Counted from the first letter of the stretch, positions 35,901-46,675 are shown. The stretch: 64,000 nucleotides of DNA from Hyposmocoma kahamanoa (GCF_003589595.1 NW_020654289.1:1559716-1623715); one strand, 5' to 3'. The notes: generated by a model from the letters alone, not told the origin. Numbers and translations are program-made.

Positions 35901-36476
35901 TTGAATAATATATTGCATTGTTTTCGCTATCCGTAGAGATCACACTAGTGCCCTGGTAGTTGTACGGTGCCCCTCGAGTCACATGAGCAAGTGGTGCATG
36001 AACTGTGTTGTGGCACCATGGTTACATCAGGTTATACTAGCATCCCTGAACCCCCATTTAGATATTTTGTCTCTGTCTTGTATTTCCTTATCATTAATCT
36101 AACGCAATCGACATTTTAAGCGAAATTGTGTTTTTGGCATAATTTGGGATCAGCGAAACGAGATCTTGAAGATCTACAACCCTTTCTAATCGGTTTTTTA
36201 TTATCTTGTTTAGTTTCAGTTCTATTGTTAAGCAAAATCTGCGTTATTAACATTATTTTTAGGTGACAACTAGAGATGGGCAAGCACCTGGGTTTTAATC
36301 CAGCGCTATGTTAATGCTGGGTTTAATTCGGGTTAAAACCCATTAATGCCCGCAATCGAGGGCAAAAATTGTTTACACCTAAATGTTTGTTGTAAATCGG
36401 GTCTTGTTCAAATTGAATGATACTATTACGAAATATGTCTTATCTGAACGATTTAGTTTGTCTGTCATGGAATTAA

Positions 36477-36922
36477 CTGTCTCTGTGGCCGAACAGTTAC
36501 CATGCTCGACTGCCACGCAGAGGTGCCGGGTTCGATTCTCGGACCGGGAGAAATCGACTCATCCGAAGAACAGAGTCCGATGTGATTATACAGCGCAAAG
36601 AGAATAAGTACGTTACGAGAATAATTTCCTTATTCAAACTAAGGCCTACGTAAAGATGTTTTCAGAATTTATATATCTTATTTCATTTCGGAAATATAAA
36701 ATCAAACAACGATGGATCTGACATCCACAGCGAAGAAGAACGAACGAAATATACTATGTCCTGAGAACAAGTAGTCTTATGCATAGATCTTTGTTCTACG
36801 GATGAGTCGAAATATTTGTATGGCCTACATTTATTTTTCTCTCGTGATTTGGGTGTGATTTGTGGTTGTCTATGTGTGTGTCCATGGCACCCACGATACG
36901 GTGTTTCCCTAGTGCGGGACTA
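36477..36922 (+). mobile_element. SINE-1 (tRNA-derived), split by a MITE
   Basis: The tRNA-like head at 36477-36549 has an A box (GTGGCCGAACAGTTA) and a B box (GGGTTCGATTC). The body (GTATGGCCTACATTTATTT, CTCTCGTG, TTGTGGTTGTC, CCCTAGTGCGGG) resumes at 36810. Other copies have head and body adjoining. The 255 bp between are a separate element. The head most resembles a serine-type tRNA, but this is weak. Confidence 0.82.
36555..36809. mobile_element. 255-bp MITE inserted in SINE-1
   Basis: Imperfect inverted ends CGACTCATCCGAAGAACA and, reversed, CGACTCATCCGTAGAACA. AAAT is duplicated at 36551-36554 and 36810-36813, and removing one AAAT plus the element restores SINE-1 exactly. Superfamily unknown. 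Confidence 0.85.
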
Positions 36923-37569
36923 TAAAAAAAATATTATACCAAATTCCGTACTCGCCGTTTCTGCTCACGATTTTGGACAGAAATGGGTTAAAACCCGCGC
37001 TTTAAAATCATCTGGTGACAACATTTCTGAAGTTACCGAAATGCACGTGCATTATTTATGACAACGAGGCCATAATGCGTGTGTGTGTGGAATATATCTA
37101 AACATGTCGCTCATATATTTGTACTGAGCGAAAATGCAACCGCGTAATTTTAGCTGCATTTATCCGTGGCCTAAATCAGCGTTGTATATTATGCAAAGAA
37201 TGTTCGCGATGCGCTTTATGCAGCGCGTGTTTTCAAATACAAGATACTCCGCGCCGACTTGACAGTGCAATGGGGCGCGGTATTCATGTAAAGTGGCCCC
37301 ACTAGAACGTTTCTGAACTGTGATATTAAATTCCATATCTTTCAGATGTAGCAGCTGACAGATTTTAGAATGTTTTCTGAAGCTGAAATTTCATAAAGTT
37401 CTCGAGGCGTTACTAATGCTGAAGAAAACACTGTTATTGGAATTTAAACTATTTGTTTCAAATTTCGGGTTCTTTATATGTATGGGTCGATAACCTTACG
37501 ATAACTCAGTTGTCGACCGATTTTTTTTCATTTTTATTGACAACACTCGAATCTTACGTTAAACTGTCG

Positions 37570-37740
37570 TATCAAACTGTCGGATCTCCACTGTGCCGAA
37601 GACCGCCACAGATGGCACTGCGTCGTCGTGCAGGAACAGTTTCCGCAGGGGAGTCACGACCCTCAGTAATGAGAAATACGACGCGAGGAGGAGGAGGATA
37701 CCAGTTGCGTGATTTGTATGTATGCAAGAAGAGAGGGTAG
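37570..37740. other. GC-rich block, probable repeat
   Basis: GCGTCGTCGTGCAGGAACAG and ACGCGAGGAGGAGGAGG-type sequence stands out from AT-rich flanks. Open in several frames on both strands, which fits composition rather than coding. Only one copy here. Confidence 0.3.
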
Positions 37741-37856
37741 ACTCCCGCCTTAAGAGGAAACAAAGTTCGTTTCCAAAAATGTAAAAGATGTCGCACTTGC
37801 TGTTAGCTGGATCAGGAAAAAACAGTTTTATTTCCAATGTAAAGTAATCTCAATTC

Positions 37857-38148
37857 AATTCAATTCAATTCAATTCATTTATTGCGTCATATTTATATGA
37901 CGCAATAAATGAATTATTACAGAGGTCTTAAAATATGTAATAATAGTCCTTATTATATGATACCCTGCAAGGGCATAGCAAAGAATGACAGAGGACACGA
38001 CACTTACTCTGTATATAATATAAAAAAAAAAAAAAATAAGATTGACAAAATAAAATTATAAATGAAATAGAAAATTATATAAAACAATATTATAAATCAG
38101 TTCTAATTCAATGTAATACAATCAATAATACTTAATAACCAACTTTAC
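37857..38148 (-). mobile_element. CR1-like LINE 3' end, second copy with AATTC tail
   Basis: Shares ACAGAGGTCTTA, then TATATGATACCCTGCAAGGG and GCAAAGA with 39752-39890 in the same order and orientation, so it is another 5'-truncated copy of that LINE. It begins with about five AATTC units and holds a 44-bp palindrome not present in the sister copy. No coding sequence is left. Confidence 0.75.
37872..37915. repeat. 44-bp near-perfect palindrome
   Basis: Arms of 21 bp (37872-37892 and 37895-37915) are exact reverse complements around a TT spacer. The left arm matches the normal LINE tail; the right arm looks like an inverted duplication of it. Confidence 0.9.
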
Positions 38149-38150
38149 TA

Positions 38151-38178
38151 CAGCCTTGGCCAAAAGTATTAGGCACCC
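38151..38178 (+). repeat. Left terminal inverted repeat of the Tc1-like element
   Basis: 28 bp, perfectly complementary to 39721-39748. Preceded by TA (38149-38150). Confidence 0.96.
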
Positions 38179-38477
38179 CTTAAATTTGCAAAATACAAAT
38201 TTACTAATTTAACCATTCATTAATGCTTATCTTAGATGGTATGCTGGGGTCGTATTTCTTTACCTGGCATAGTAGGCGGCATATTTTTAAGGTCATAAAA
38301 CACCTGGTGATCGAAAACAAAGGACTTGTGCTTCTTGCGGTCTTATCACTAAATATTTTGTCACTTGTGATCGGGACTCTAAAGCGTCAACAAGTTTTTA
38401 TTATTGGTTTAAAAATTAAATTGAGGTCTGATTGGTTTTAAAATGCCGAAGAAACTTTGTGACATTAGTTTTTGAAA

Positions 38478-39629
38478 ATGTGTGAAATTAGTGAAATTAG
38501 TTTGGAAAATCGAGTGAAAATACAAATTTTACATGAACAAGGAAAGTCGCAAAAAGAAATTGCCAAGTTAGTGAAATGTTCACGTTGCGCCGTGCAATCT
38601 GCTATTAAACGGTTTGCTCAGACGGGCACTCACGCTAATAAACAAAGAACAGGCAGAAAAAGGGTAACAACAAAACGCGAGGATAGAAAATTAATACGCG
38701 AATCGATGAAAGATCGGAAGAAAACTTCATCAGAGCTTGCTGCTGCCTTGTCCGAAGAGACTGGAAAAGCAATTAGTGCTCGCACAGCAAGGAGAAGACT
38801 TGGGGAAGCTGGTCTAAAAGGATGCAAAGCCAGGAAGAAGCCTTGGCTCTCAGAAGCCAACAAAAGGAAACGTTTAGAGTGGGCTCTACGGCACCAACAT
38901 TTTACGGAGGAAGATTGGTCTAATGTTGTGTGGTCTGACGAATCTAATTTTGAGGTAAGTTTATTTTACTGGGTTCTTTACCAATAAGTATGATCACTTA
39001 TTTATTTTACTTAAATGGAAAAAGTTATGGCCTTTCAAAAAAAAATAACTTTTTCGTTTCTTCTCTAGGTGTTTGGAACACCAGGTGTGACATTCGTCAG
39101 ACGTCGTGTGGGTGAAGAATACCATCCAGATTGCGTCGTACCAACTGTCTAGCACGGAGGAGGCAGCATAATGATCTGGGACTGTATGGCTGCTGATGGG
39201 GTTGGCGAAATGTTTGTCTGCGAAGGCCGTATGAACAGCGAAAAGTACGTAGAAGTACTTGAATCTGCGCTTATGCCTTCGCTAACAAGCATTTTTGGCG
39301 GCACTAACTTAGATGGAGTCATATTCCAACAAGACAATGCGCCTTGTCATAAGTCAGCGACTACGATGCGTTGGTTTAGGGACAACAACATTGAGTTGTT
39401 GGATTGGCCGGCCCAGTCCCCAGATCTGAATCCTATCGAGCATCTCTGGGGCATTTTAAAGCGTAGGATTAAAGAGCATATTGGCATTACTTCTAAAACG
39501 GCCCTAAAAAATGCTTTGATAAATGAATGGCAAGCTATTACGAGAGAGGATTGCTCTAAGCTTGTGCGCAGCATGCCAAACCGAATAAGCGCTGTGATTA
39601 AATCTAAGGGTGGACCTACTAGATTTTAA
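38478..39629 (+). pseudogene. Tc1-like transposase, two exons, one nonsense codon
   Basis: Cut-and-paste transposase acting in the nucleus on the element's own inverted repeats. Start taken as ATG 38478. Exon 1 is 38478-38954 (159 codons) and exon 2 is 39069-39629; with the 114-bp intron removed the frame has 345 codons, the usual Tc1 length. Residues about 9-46 form the first helix-turn-helix (a GKSQKEIAKLVKCS core) and about 54-112 the second DNA-binding part, with GRKR between them. The catalytic triad is visible: D154 in SDESNFE, D248 in QQDNAPCH and E283 in NPIEHLWG, with 34 residues between the last two (DD34E). Codon 187 is TAG (39150-39152), where relatives have a lysine just before HGGG. 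Without that stop the frame would be open throughout. A product starting at ATG 39171 would lack DNA binding. Recognition is firm; activity is unlikely for this copy. Confidence 0.93.
38955..39068 (+). other. Spliceosomal-type intron in the Tc1-like transposase
   Basis: 114 bp with GTAAGT at the 5' end and a pyrimidine tract ending TTCTTCTCTAG at the 3' end. It falls between codons (phase 0), exactly between the conserved blocks SDESNFE and VFG. Removing it restores a seamless alignment with intronless Tc1 relatives; reading through hits a stop at 38985-38987. That splicing occurs is inferred from sequence. Confidence 0.88.
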
Positions 39630-39663
39630 GTTATTTGTATTTGTTTTTATGTGTTTTAATTAT

Positions 39664-39669
39664 AATAAA
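39664..39669 (+). promoter_or_regulatory. Poly(A) signal AATAAA of the transposase
   Basis: AATAAA lies 35 bp after the transposase stop and upstream of the right inverted repeat, so the element carries its own 3'-end signal. Confidence 0.6.
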
Positions 39670-39720
39670 TAAATCAAGAAACAGGAAGTTGTTTTTTTCC
39701 ATTTTTTAAAGTAAGTTTTA

Positions 39721-39748
39721 GGGTGCCTAATACTTTTGGCCAAGGCTG
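39721..39748 (-). repeat. Right terminal inverted repeat of the Tc1-like element
   Basis: 28 bp, perfect reverse complement of the left repeat. Followed by TA (39749-39750). Confidence 0.96.
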
Positions 39749-39751
39749 TAT

Positions 39752-40450
39752 TTATTTAATTCAATTCAATTCTGTTTATTGCACCATATAACGTTTACAG
39801 AGGTCTTACAAACATAGTTAAATAGTTCGTATTATATGATACCCTGCAAGGGTACTGCAAAGAGCAGAGGGCACGATATTTATTACTTAAACTTTACTAA
39901 AATTAAATCTGAAGGAAGGTAACAATATAACATAGAACAATTTTCACTAAATTCCAATTGTTTAATTTTTATCATCGAAGAATTCTTGTAGATTATAATA
40001 GCATTTTAATTTTAGGTATTGTTTTAATTGTTTATTAAAATTATGTGGTTTTTCAATACGCTTAATTTCATTAGGTATTTTATTATACATTTTAATAGCC
40101 ATGCAATGTGGGCCAGATGTAAATATTTGAAGTTTTGAAGTGGGTAACCTCAGCTTATGTTCATTTCTATTATTACGTTTAACACCAGTCAGTGGGGAGT
40201 ATAGGTGGCTATTTTTCCTAACAAATTTACAAGCTTCTAGGATATACACAGATACTAGTGTTAAGATCTTGAATTTAATAAAATGGGGTCTACAAGAATC
40301 TGTTGGTTTGATGTTTGCGATTATTCTTAAACATCGTTTTTGTAAGGTAAAAATTTCTGCAATGCTAGAACTATTCCCCGTGATACTATGGGGAAATAGT
40401 TCACGCCATATTTAAGCCACGAGTGAGCTCTTATCGATAAATTGAGTTAT
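39752..40450 (-). mobile_element. CR1-like non-LTR retrotransposon, 5'-truncated 3' end
   Basis: On the minus strand an open frame runs from about 40407 to a TAA at 39962. It shows LQKRCLRIIANI, then IKMYNKIPNEIKR and LKCYYNLQEFF, the pattern of the reverse-transcriptase ORF C-terminus in CR1/jockey-type LINEs. A stop near 40408 interrupts the preceding part. The 3' end lies at low coordinates and carries AATTC repeats (TTGAA on the sense strand), a short-repeat tail typical of CR1-type elements. The same 3' sequence occurs at 37857-38148, on the other side of the Tc1-like insertion. Clade assignment is tentative. Confidence 0.8.
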
Positions 40451-42011
40451 GTTTTGTGGTTGTTAGATGCAGTAGTTATATGAATTAAAATGACATGAGC
40501 GACAGCGACGGTAGCTTAGGAAGAATGGTTGCTTCTATATTAAGAGTTCGACATTTCCAATACCTGTGGCAGTGTGTTCCTGATGTGATCGTAAAACCAT
40601 GTCAAAGAAGGTTTATAAACCTTGGGAAGCGTGAAATAGCCTAAACTCTTGCTTCAGAGGATCTCCATGCCAATTGACGACGTATAATTAGTTGACAATT
40701 ATATTATTATGACTGTAAAATATAATCTTTTAAATATTTCGGTCAGTAGACTTTAAAACTGTTTCCTTTAAATGAACATTGTCTTTTAACCAATATGGTT
40801 AAATTTACGTTTAAATGACAATATATAATCGACTCTAACACCAAGCCATCTGTTATACGTATAAAAAGACCCCTATAAACAAGTTCGCGAAGCAGTCATA
40901 CGCAGGCGTTGCCATGACGACCGCCGATTATATATCCGCTTGTTGTTTTTATACCCGGCTTTACCCAGTGTGTACCGCTTTAAACCAGTCTACACATTTC
41001 GCAACCGGTAGTCAAGCGATTTAATTTAATATCACGCGACCCAGGCCCGGAAACCCTTTCAAAGTATATGAATGATTCGATTATTGCGTTGTTTTCAAAG
41101 GGAAATTTTCCATTTTTGCAGTGTAATTAAACTTGAATTCAGTTTTAAAATTGTCGTCGCGTAATATCAAAAACCACTAAAGCCTATAAACGATGATTGT
41201 TATACGGAATATTGATTTTCATCCCACTGATGGGACGGGTCTGAACTACACAGACAGTTTGGGCCATAGTCCAACACGCTGGACTAATGCGAATTGCGGA
41301 CTTTTTTCAAGATTTGTAAAGTATCTTCGACGTGCTGTCTTCATCACGGTGTCTTCCTTTATAGTTAGCGAAAGGTGCTGCTAGTCACAGCTATGTTCAA
41401 GCCACTTCGGGGGAGAGGGAATCAAAAATAACATATTTGTAATTATCATGTATCTATTTATACAATTTCAGCTATATCTTTTTAAAAATGAATTCCTTTT
41501 TTCCATTCAAACCTCGCCCCAAATGGTTTCACATCAGAGCTATCAATTCCCATAAATATTACTTATTTATCAATAACGTAACTCTTCTTTACTCGAGCTC
41601 GGAGTATTTCAAATAAGGCTGGTTCCAGGAAGCATCCCTGTACGACCCTTACCGCCCTAACGTTTGTTGCCATGACAACGGCTCACTTACCGTAGGCTTC
41701 CGTAGACTGAGAGGTCCTGTAACGTTATATAAAGCAGATGAATTTATATGAAAGTTACGAGAGCGGACGCTTTAACATAAATGAGACGTGTTTGACTCCA
41801 TCAAAAGTTTCCGTTAAATAGATTTTTAATGATGAGTTTTAAAATTGTCCTATATACCAAGCGTAACTTTCTGTTACTTAACAGGTACAAAAAAAAGATG
41901 ACATAAAAGTGATATTGTTTACGTATTTATTTTTTTGCCATAAATTAATATTGTGTTCATTTTAGTCTACAAAATTCGCTTAAAGTATCTAATTGAAAAA
42001 TCCGTATTCAT
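40451..42011. other. Nothing recognised
   Basis: GC patches near 40900 and 41640-41710, but no frame or repeat match. Confidence 0.5.
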
Positions 42012-42157
42012 AACGCACACACGCACACACTCAACATAGCCCCGCACTAGGGAATCCCTGTGTCGCGGGTGCCATGGACACACACATAGACCGGGAATCG
42101 AACCTGGGACCTCTGCGTGGCAGTCCGGTATGGTAACCGTTCGGCCACGAAGGCAGT
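42012..42157 (-). mobile_element. SINE-1 copy
   Basis: Minus strand. Head with GTGGCCGAACGGTTACCA (A box) and AGGTTCGATTCCCGG (B box), followed by a shortened body ending GTGTGTGCG. The cleanest head of the family here. Confidence 0.82.
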
Positions 42158-44655
42158 TAATAAAGTAAATAAGTATTTAATGTTCCTAATTTTGTTTATC
42201 TAAGAACATTTTTTTTAAACTTTAACGTCTTCTGCCCGTAATGTTTAATTTAAAATCTACATACACATTTCAGACAGGATGTCTAACAAATCTAGATATA
42301 TCGTCTGGCATGTTGAAATTCGATTAACATTTGTAGATTTTCTCGAACATGGGTGCACACATATGTGATATATATAGTAGTGTAAAGTATTAAAAGAAAA
42401 GTTTAGTGTCTTCATTATTTTTTATTCTGCATGTAAGTTAGTATACGATATGCCTTCAATTAAAAGAAGTTGTATTTATTTTGTTACAGTCAACTTCTGT
42501 AGTAACTTTGTTTTCACGAATAAATCAGTTAGGTACATATAAAGAAATACATATTGTATTGAGATATATTTTTTCTCATAATATTATGGTTTTGAGGTAC
42601 ATATTATAACGAACTGCGTCAATGTGGTTCGGGTGGGTGCTATTGAGTAGTGAGTAAGACCAAAGGAAGTGTTCTTACAGTTTATTTGTATAACAATATA
42701 CAGTTATAACGAAAATTGAAACAATAGTGACAAACAGAAAGAAAAAGGCGCCAAAAACAAGGACATTTAAATTTAGAATTTCAATGTACAAATAAATTGT
42801 TAAAAAGGTTATATAAAGTACATGTTCAAAATTGATTTGTAATGACTGCTGCGATCCGCCACACATGTTGAAAACAGATCTGAATGTATTGTGGAATTAT
42901 TTTTTCCCAATTTTGTGGATCAACGAAACAAATTGAAAAGTCCTCTGCTTTAACCTCATGTATAAAGTTGTATGTTGTTTTTATTTAGCACGAAGGTAAG
43001 GGTTTCATAAGCCTCTCTGATTTACAGGTACTGTCACATCTTGAATTGTAACTTAATGTGCTACGAAATTAAACTTTGTTTATTAGATTTTCAGATTAAT
43101 TTGATACCAAATAATTAAATTTAAGGTCATGAGGTAAACCGACGAGCTTCACAGTAGCGAATTACTCCAGGCGTTAAGGCTGCTCTCATATTAAGACGTT
43201 CTGCGTAATCTAATTGGTTAATTCACACGATTCTAAGAATTTAGAACGTGCTGTTATGCTGGTAACTTTGAGTTGATTGGCAATTTTCTTGCTTATTCAC
43301 GCGGCTAAAATAAAGAGGGGTCATATTTTTAATACGTATACATAATATATTTTGTACATGTTACTTATCTATTAAATACGTCTTAATGTCATTATACATT
43401 TAATACGACCTCTCTAGGGCAATATGGCGCGCGGTGTAGCGGACAAAGAAAGAACACAAGAAAAGAATATGCGATAGGTTAAATGACATGTTCAAAGTGA
43501 TGACGTCATAAAAATACAATGTGGCAAAGAGTGTATGCTCTTGGGTTGTTGGGATTTTTTTAGAAACTGGTTGACAATAAATGTCGCCAGTAATTTGCTA
43601 AATTTCTTGGGTTTTTATGATCCGTTTGCCGATCGCAAGAGCTCGCATCCGTCCACCAACGGAAGATCGTCAGTGGTAACGCAGACGCGTCTGTAGCGGT
43701 GCATGCATAAAAATGCACGAAATAAAGCACAGCGAAAAATGGGCAGCGATGGGGCGATGGTTATCATGAACTAATTGTTAATTCTTACTATGAAAGGGCG
43801 GGCCGGTGTGTGGCTGTCGGTGGTCGTCAGCCGTGCGAGCAAATCCCTGAAATCACGAACCATGACCTTTGATGGTCATGGACGTAATTTACAATTTTGA
43901 CAGGCAAAAGTTATAGTTCTATTAAAAAGTTCATGTTCCATGTCGTAATTTAAGGGAGTACCAAGTTAATTTAATTTTCGCCGAAGTAGCAACTGGGGGA
44001 AGATATAATCCAGACAATTGCTTAGTCCGGAAACGAATAAACATCTTCACAGTGAACAGCCATAGTTGCAGGCCTTTAAAGGTAAATGAAACAGCACGTT
44101 GCAAATAAAAGTATTTCTTAGTACCGATTTGGAAATGAACTGTCTTCTTCAGTTTATTTATTTCTACAAAAAAATAATTGAATTACACTCCCGACGTGCA
44201 GGGAGCAAAAAGGGAACGCACCCTAAAAATAAACAACACAGACACCTGGGATGGAGCGTGGGCTCCCAAAGCGGCACTGAACTATTTATAATTTAAGATA
44301 TTTGCAGAGCTACACCCCGGAGCTTTGGAAGTTATGTAGCGTTTACCAGGGATTAGTGACTGGTAATAACTAATAACTTTCTTGCTTTTAAAATTTCTAA
44401 CTTTTTTTTGTTACACATCGTTTTATTTCAATTGTGACTTCATTGAGGCGTGCATATGTTGTCACTATATTTTAGTGTATGAAATAAGGACTTAATGGCA
44501 TAGATGTTAAGGGGCACATCAACCTTTTAATTATGTACTATATTGATTACTACATTAATAAAATTGTATGGATAACACCAAATAAGATTTCAATTCGATT
44601 CTATGCCTATTATAATACGGCTCAAATTGGTTTTTTTTTTATGATAATAAGTGGT
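42158..44655. other. Longest stretch with no recognisable element
   Basis: AT-rich to 43400, GC-richer to 43860 (small hairpin CCATGACC...GGTCATGG at 43860-43881). A candidate for host single-copy DNA. Confidence 0.45.
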
Positions 44656-44865
44656 GAGATGAACAAGTCGTGCGCCTGGTGGTATGCGACACCCTATCCA
44701 TAGCAGTGGCAGTGCCACGCAGAGCTTTAAATTGCAAAGATCTGAGTGGCACTGCCGCTACGTCCGTCACCCTGAGACATAAACCTCATGTGTCTGTAGT
44801 TTCACCAGAAACACCGTAATGCTCACATTACTGCTTGGTGGAAGAAATAGAAATAAGGTATCAAA
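44656..44865 (+). repeat. Fam-B copy
   Basis: Shows the 5' side well: AACAAGTCGTGCGCCTGGTG, then CAGAGCTTTAAATTGCAAAG. Internally deleted near 44785. Confidence 0.75.
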
Positions 44866-45172
44866 ATATAAAACCGATGTTGTTGACTGTACCTAATCGA
44901 TGAGCAGCTATTACAAGCCTCGTGTAAACGCAGAAAATTACGGTAAAGACCCATTGGTCAGCGATGGGGCGTTCGTGAATAATGGACCTGTCCGATATTA
45001 GAAAAACAAGCATCAGACTTTTGAACCGCTCTGGTCCATCAAAGTTATAGCCTGAATACGGAAAGAGGTCATTATCCAAGACACGTGTTTGTGGAAAGAA
45101 GTAGAAAAAGTTTGCTTGATGATATGTTTAAAACTTGAGGAAGCTAATGATATGGATTTGGCCAATCGTGTC
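44866..45172. other. Target region of the hAT insertion, unrecognised
   Basis: Two overlapping minus frames (45079-44861 and 45225-45013) have no known motif; one runs across the insertion border, so it is not a native gene. Confidence 0.45.
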
Positions 45173-45379
45173 TTGTGTACTAAGGCATGCTGGAATTCCG
45201 GAATCTCGGTAAAATATTTTTCCATATTTCAATTCCGGAATTAAGAATACAAGAATACAAGATATTTCTTCGCTGAAAAATGTAGTTAACATTGCAGTTA
45301 CATTTCACCATAAACTTGGCATTGGCTTTTTTCATTTTTGATGTAGCAGGCATTAAAGTTAAATCTATATAACAGCATA

Positions 45380-45640
45380 AACAAACAATAACAAATTAGA
45401 ATTTAACCGAAAAGTAGAAAGTCAAAAATATAACATACTATAGTTAAATTTTATGTTGTTGAGTAAAAAATCATCAATATTGCAGTAGCACTGAATAACT
45501 AACAAATTATGCAATTTCATTTTAAATTGTCTACAATGTAATTCTTTAACAGCATCCGGCAATTTATTAAATAATTTGGTTGCTAATACGAACATCGTTC
45601 TTCTGCAAAATTCCATGTTAGGGCGTTGTTTGAGTCGTAT
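45380..45640 (-). mobile_element. CR1-like LINE fragment inside the hAT fossil
   Basis: Minus strand 45422-45616 reads RTMFVLATKLFNKLPDAVKE and then KLHNLLVIQCYCNIDDFL, the same C-terminal pattern as the 40-kb LINE (KMYNKIPNEIK, LKCYYNLQEFF) but divergent. It lies inside the hAT element, so it inserted later. Confidence 0.75.
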
Positions 45641-45808
45641 TTCTATTTATTTTCTATTCATCATACAAAGAATAAAATGGAATATAATAGTAATTATATC
45701 ATACGGAATAAAATAGAATAAAATACTAATATCGTAATTCCGATATTGAAACATTTTATAGTGACATTTTGAATTACTTTCTTAGTTTACATAGAAGTTT
45801 ACAAGTAT

Positions 45809-45962
45809 ATCTCTTGTGTTCTGCCCGTGAGTGAAGAAAGTGAGAGAGTATTTTCGTGTGTCGGTTTTATTTGTACTTCATACTCTGATAAAAAAAATGT
45901 TGGATGCACCATTGTTATTGAGGACTCACTATCAAGAACAGCGTTTTGTCTCAAATAAATAA
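45809..45962 (+). pseudogene. hAT transposase C-terminal dimerisation region, frameshifted
   Basis: Codons at 45821-45856 read LPVSEESERVFS, the hallmark SERVFS block of the hAT C-terminal dimerisation domain. A frameshift in the A-run at 45890-45897 moves the rest to another frame, where MLDAPLLLRTHYQE follows and ends in TAA at 45960-45962, the normal end of hAT transposases. Zinc finger and catalytic parts are not visible. Confidence 0.85.
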
Positions 45963-46266
45963 TTATTGTTTAAGTTAGTCACATACGTCGTTGATTTTAT
46001 TTCACTTTATTATGATAAATACTAAAGTTTTATTTTGTAACTATCTATTAAAATTCTCGTCTATTAAACTGGATGTTTTTCCGGAACCAGTTCCGGAATT
46101 CCGACATTGAGTGTCCAATATCGAAATTGATTCTGGAATTGAAAACCTCATGATAATGCATACCCTGTTGTGTACTGTGTTATTCTTGAATACTTTCAGT
46201 TCATAATTCTCTTCCTAATTGTCGTTTTTACTTATTTGTGTCTAGGGTTTTATCCTAGGAATTCGT

Positions 46267-46415
46267 GGTTTGCGTTAATATTAGACATATCTGTAACATC
46301 CCACTAAGCGGTGACCATGGGACCTATAAAAGGCTCAAAACGTTGTTGGTTTGTTTGAAAAAAAAACCAATATTTATTTCCTATGTTAAACAATCGCGAA
46401 AACCTAAGAACTCGA
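46267..46415 (-). repeat. Fam-A copy
   Basis: Minus strand: GGTTTGCGTTAATATTAGAC, GGTGACCATGGGACCTATAA, AAAACCTAAGAACTCGA. Confidence 0.78.
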
Positions 46416-46604
46416 TAGGTTATTTAAATGTTAATTTATTTTTTTATAAATAAATGCAGTCAAAAAATTGTATAATATATTATATATCTTACATTTGCAA
46501 TTCTCCTTGTGAATTATTGTGTATTTCGTATTTTAAATTCATATGAGAAAACATTTCCTAATTTTAATTAACACTTTACACGTGTTTTGCGCAGCCCTGA
46601 GTAC

Positions 46605-46675
46605 ACGCCGCCACTGGGATTTGAACCATCGATCTTAATTGAGAAGCAACCGTGCTCCCACTGAGCAATCTCTGT
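46605..46675 (-). mobile_element. tRNA-like sequence (SINE head or tRNA pseudogene)
   Basis: Minus strand has TTGCTCAGTGGGAGC (A box) and GGTTCAAATCCCAG (B box) at tRNA spacing. Stems are imperfect and no second copy is seen here. Confidence 0.45.

Larger units (their letters stand above)
38151..39748 (+). mobile_element. Tc1-like (DD34E) DNA transposon, nearly intact
   Basis: Perfect 28-bp terminal inverted repeats begin CAGCCTTGGCC on both ends, and a TA dinucleotide flanks each side (38149-38150 and 39749-39750), the usual Tc1/mariner target duplication. Between the repeats is one transposase gene in two exons, followed by an AATAAA signal. The element is about 1.6 kb, normal for the family. 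Both flanks are 3' ends of one CR1-like LINE family, so the transposon inserted into older repeat DNA. The only coding defect seen is one nonsense codon, which suggests recent arrival or recent activity elsewhere in the genome. Confidence 0.95.
45181..46167 (+). mobile_element. hAT-family DNA transposon fossil
   Basis: The 8-bp direct repeat TTGTGTAC flanks it (45173-45180 and 46168-46175), the expected hAT target duplication. Ends are TAAGGCATGC on the left and, reversed, CAGGGTATGC on the right: a decayed inverted repeat in which the usual leading C became T on the left. A transposase C-terminus lies inside at 45809-45962. A minus-strand CR1-like LINE piece (about 45380-45640) has inserted within it. 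The total of 987 bp is too short for an autonomous hAT element. Confidence 0.88.

Noticed and set aside
37857..37876. CRISPR-like or satellite array from AATTC repeats
   Set aside because: Five-base units at a LINE tail are a retrotransposon end, not spacers and repeats.
38630..38863. Minus-strand frame in the Tc1-like element
   Set aside because: Antisense of the transposase exon 1; so is 39149-39574.
45013..45225. 70-codon minus-strand frame as a host gene
   Set aside because: It crosses the left border of the hAT insertion, so it cannot be native.
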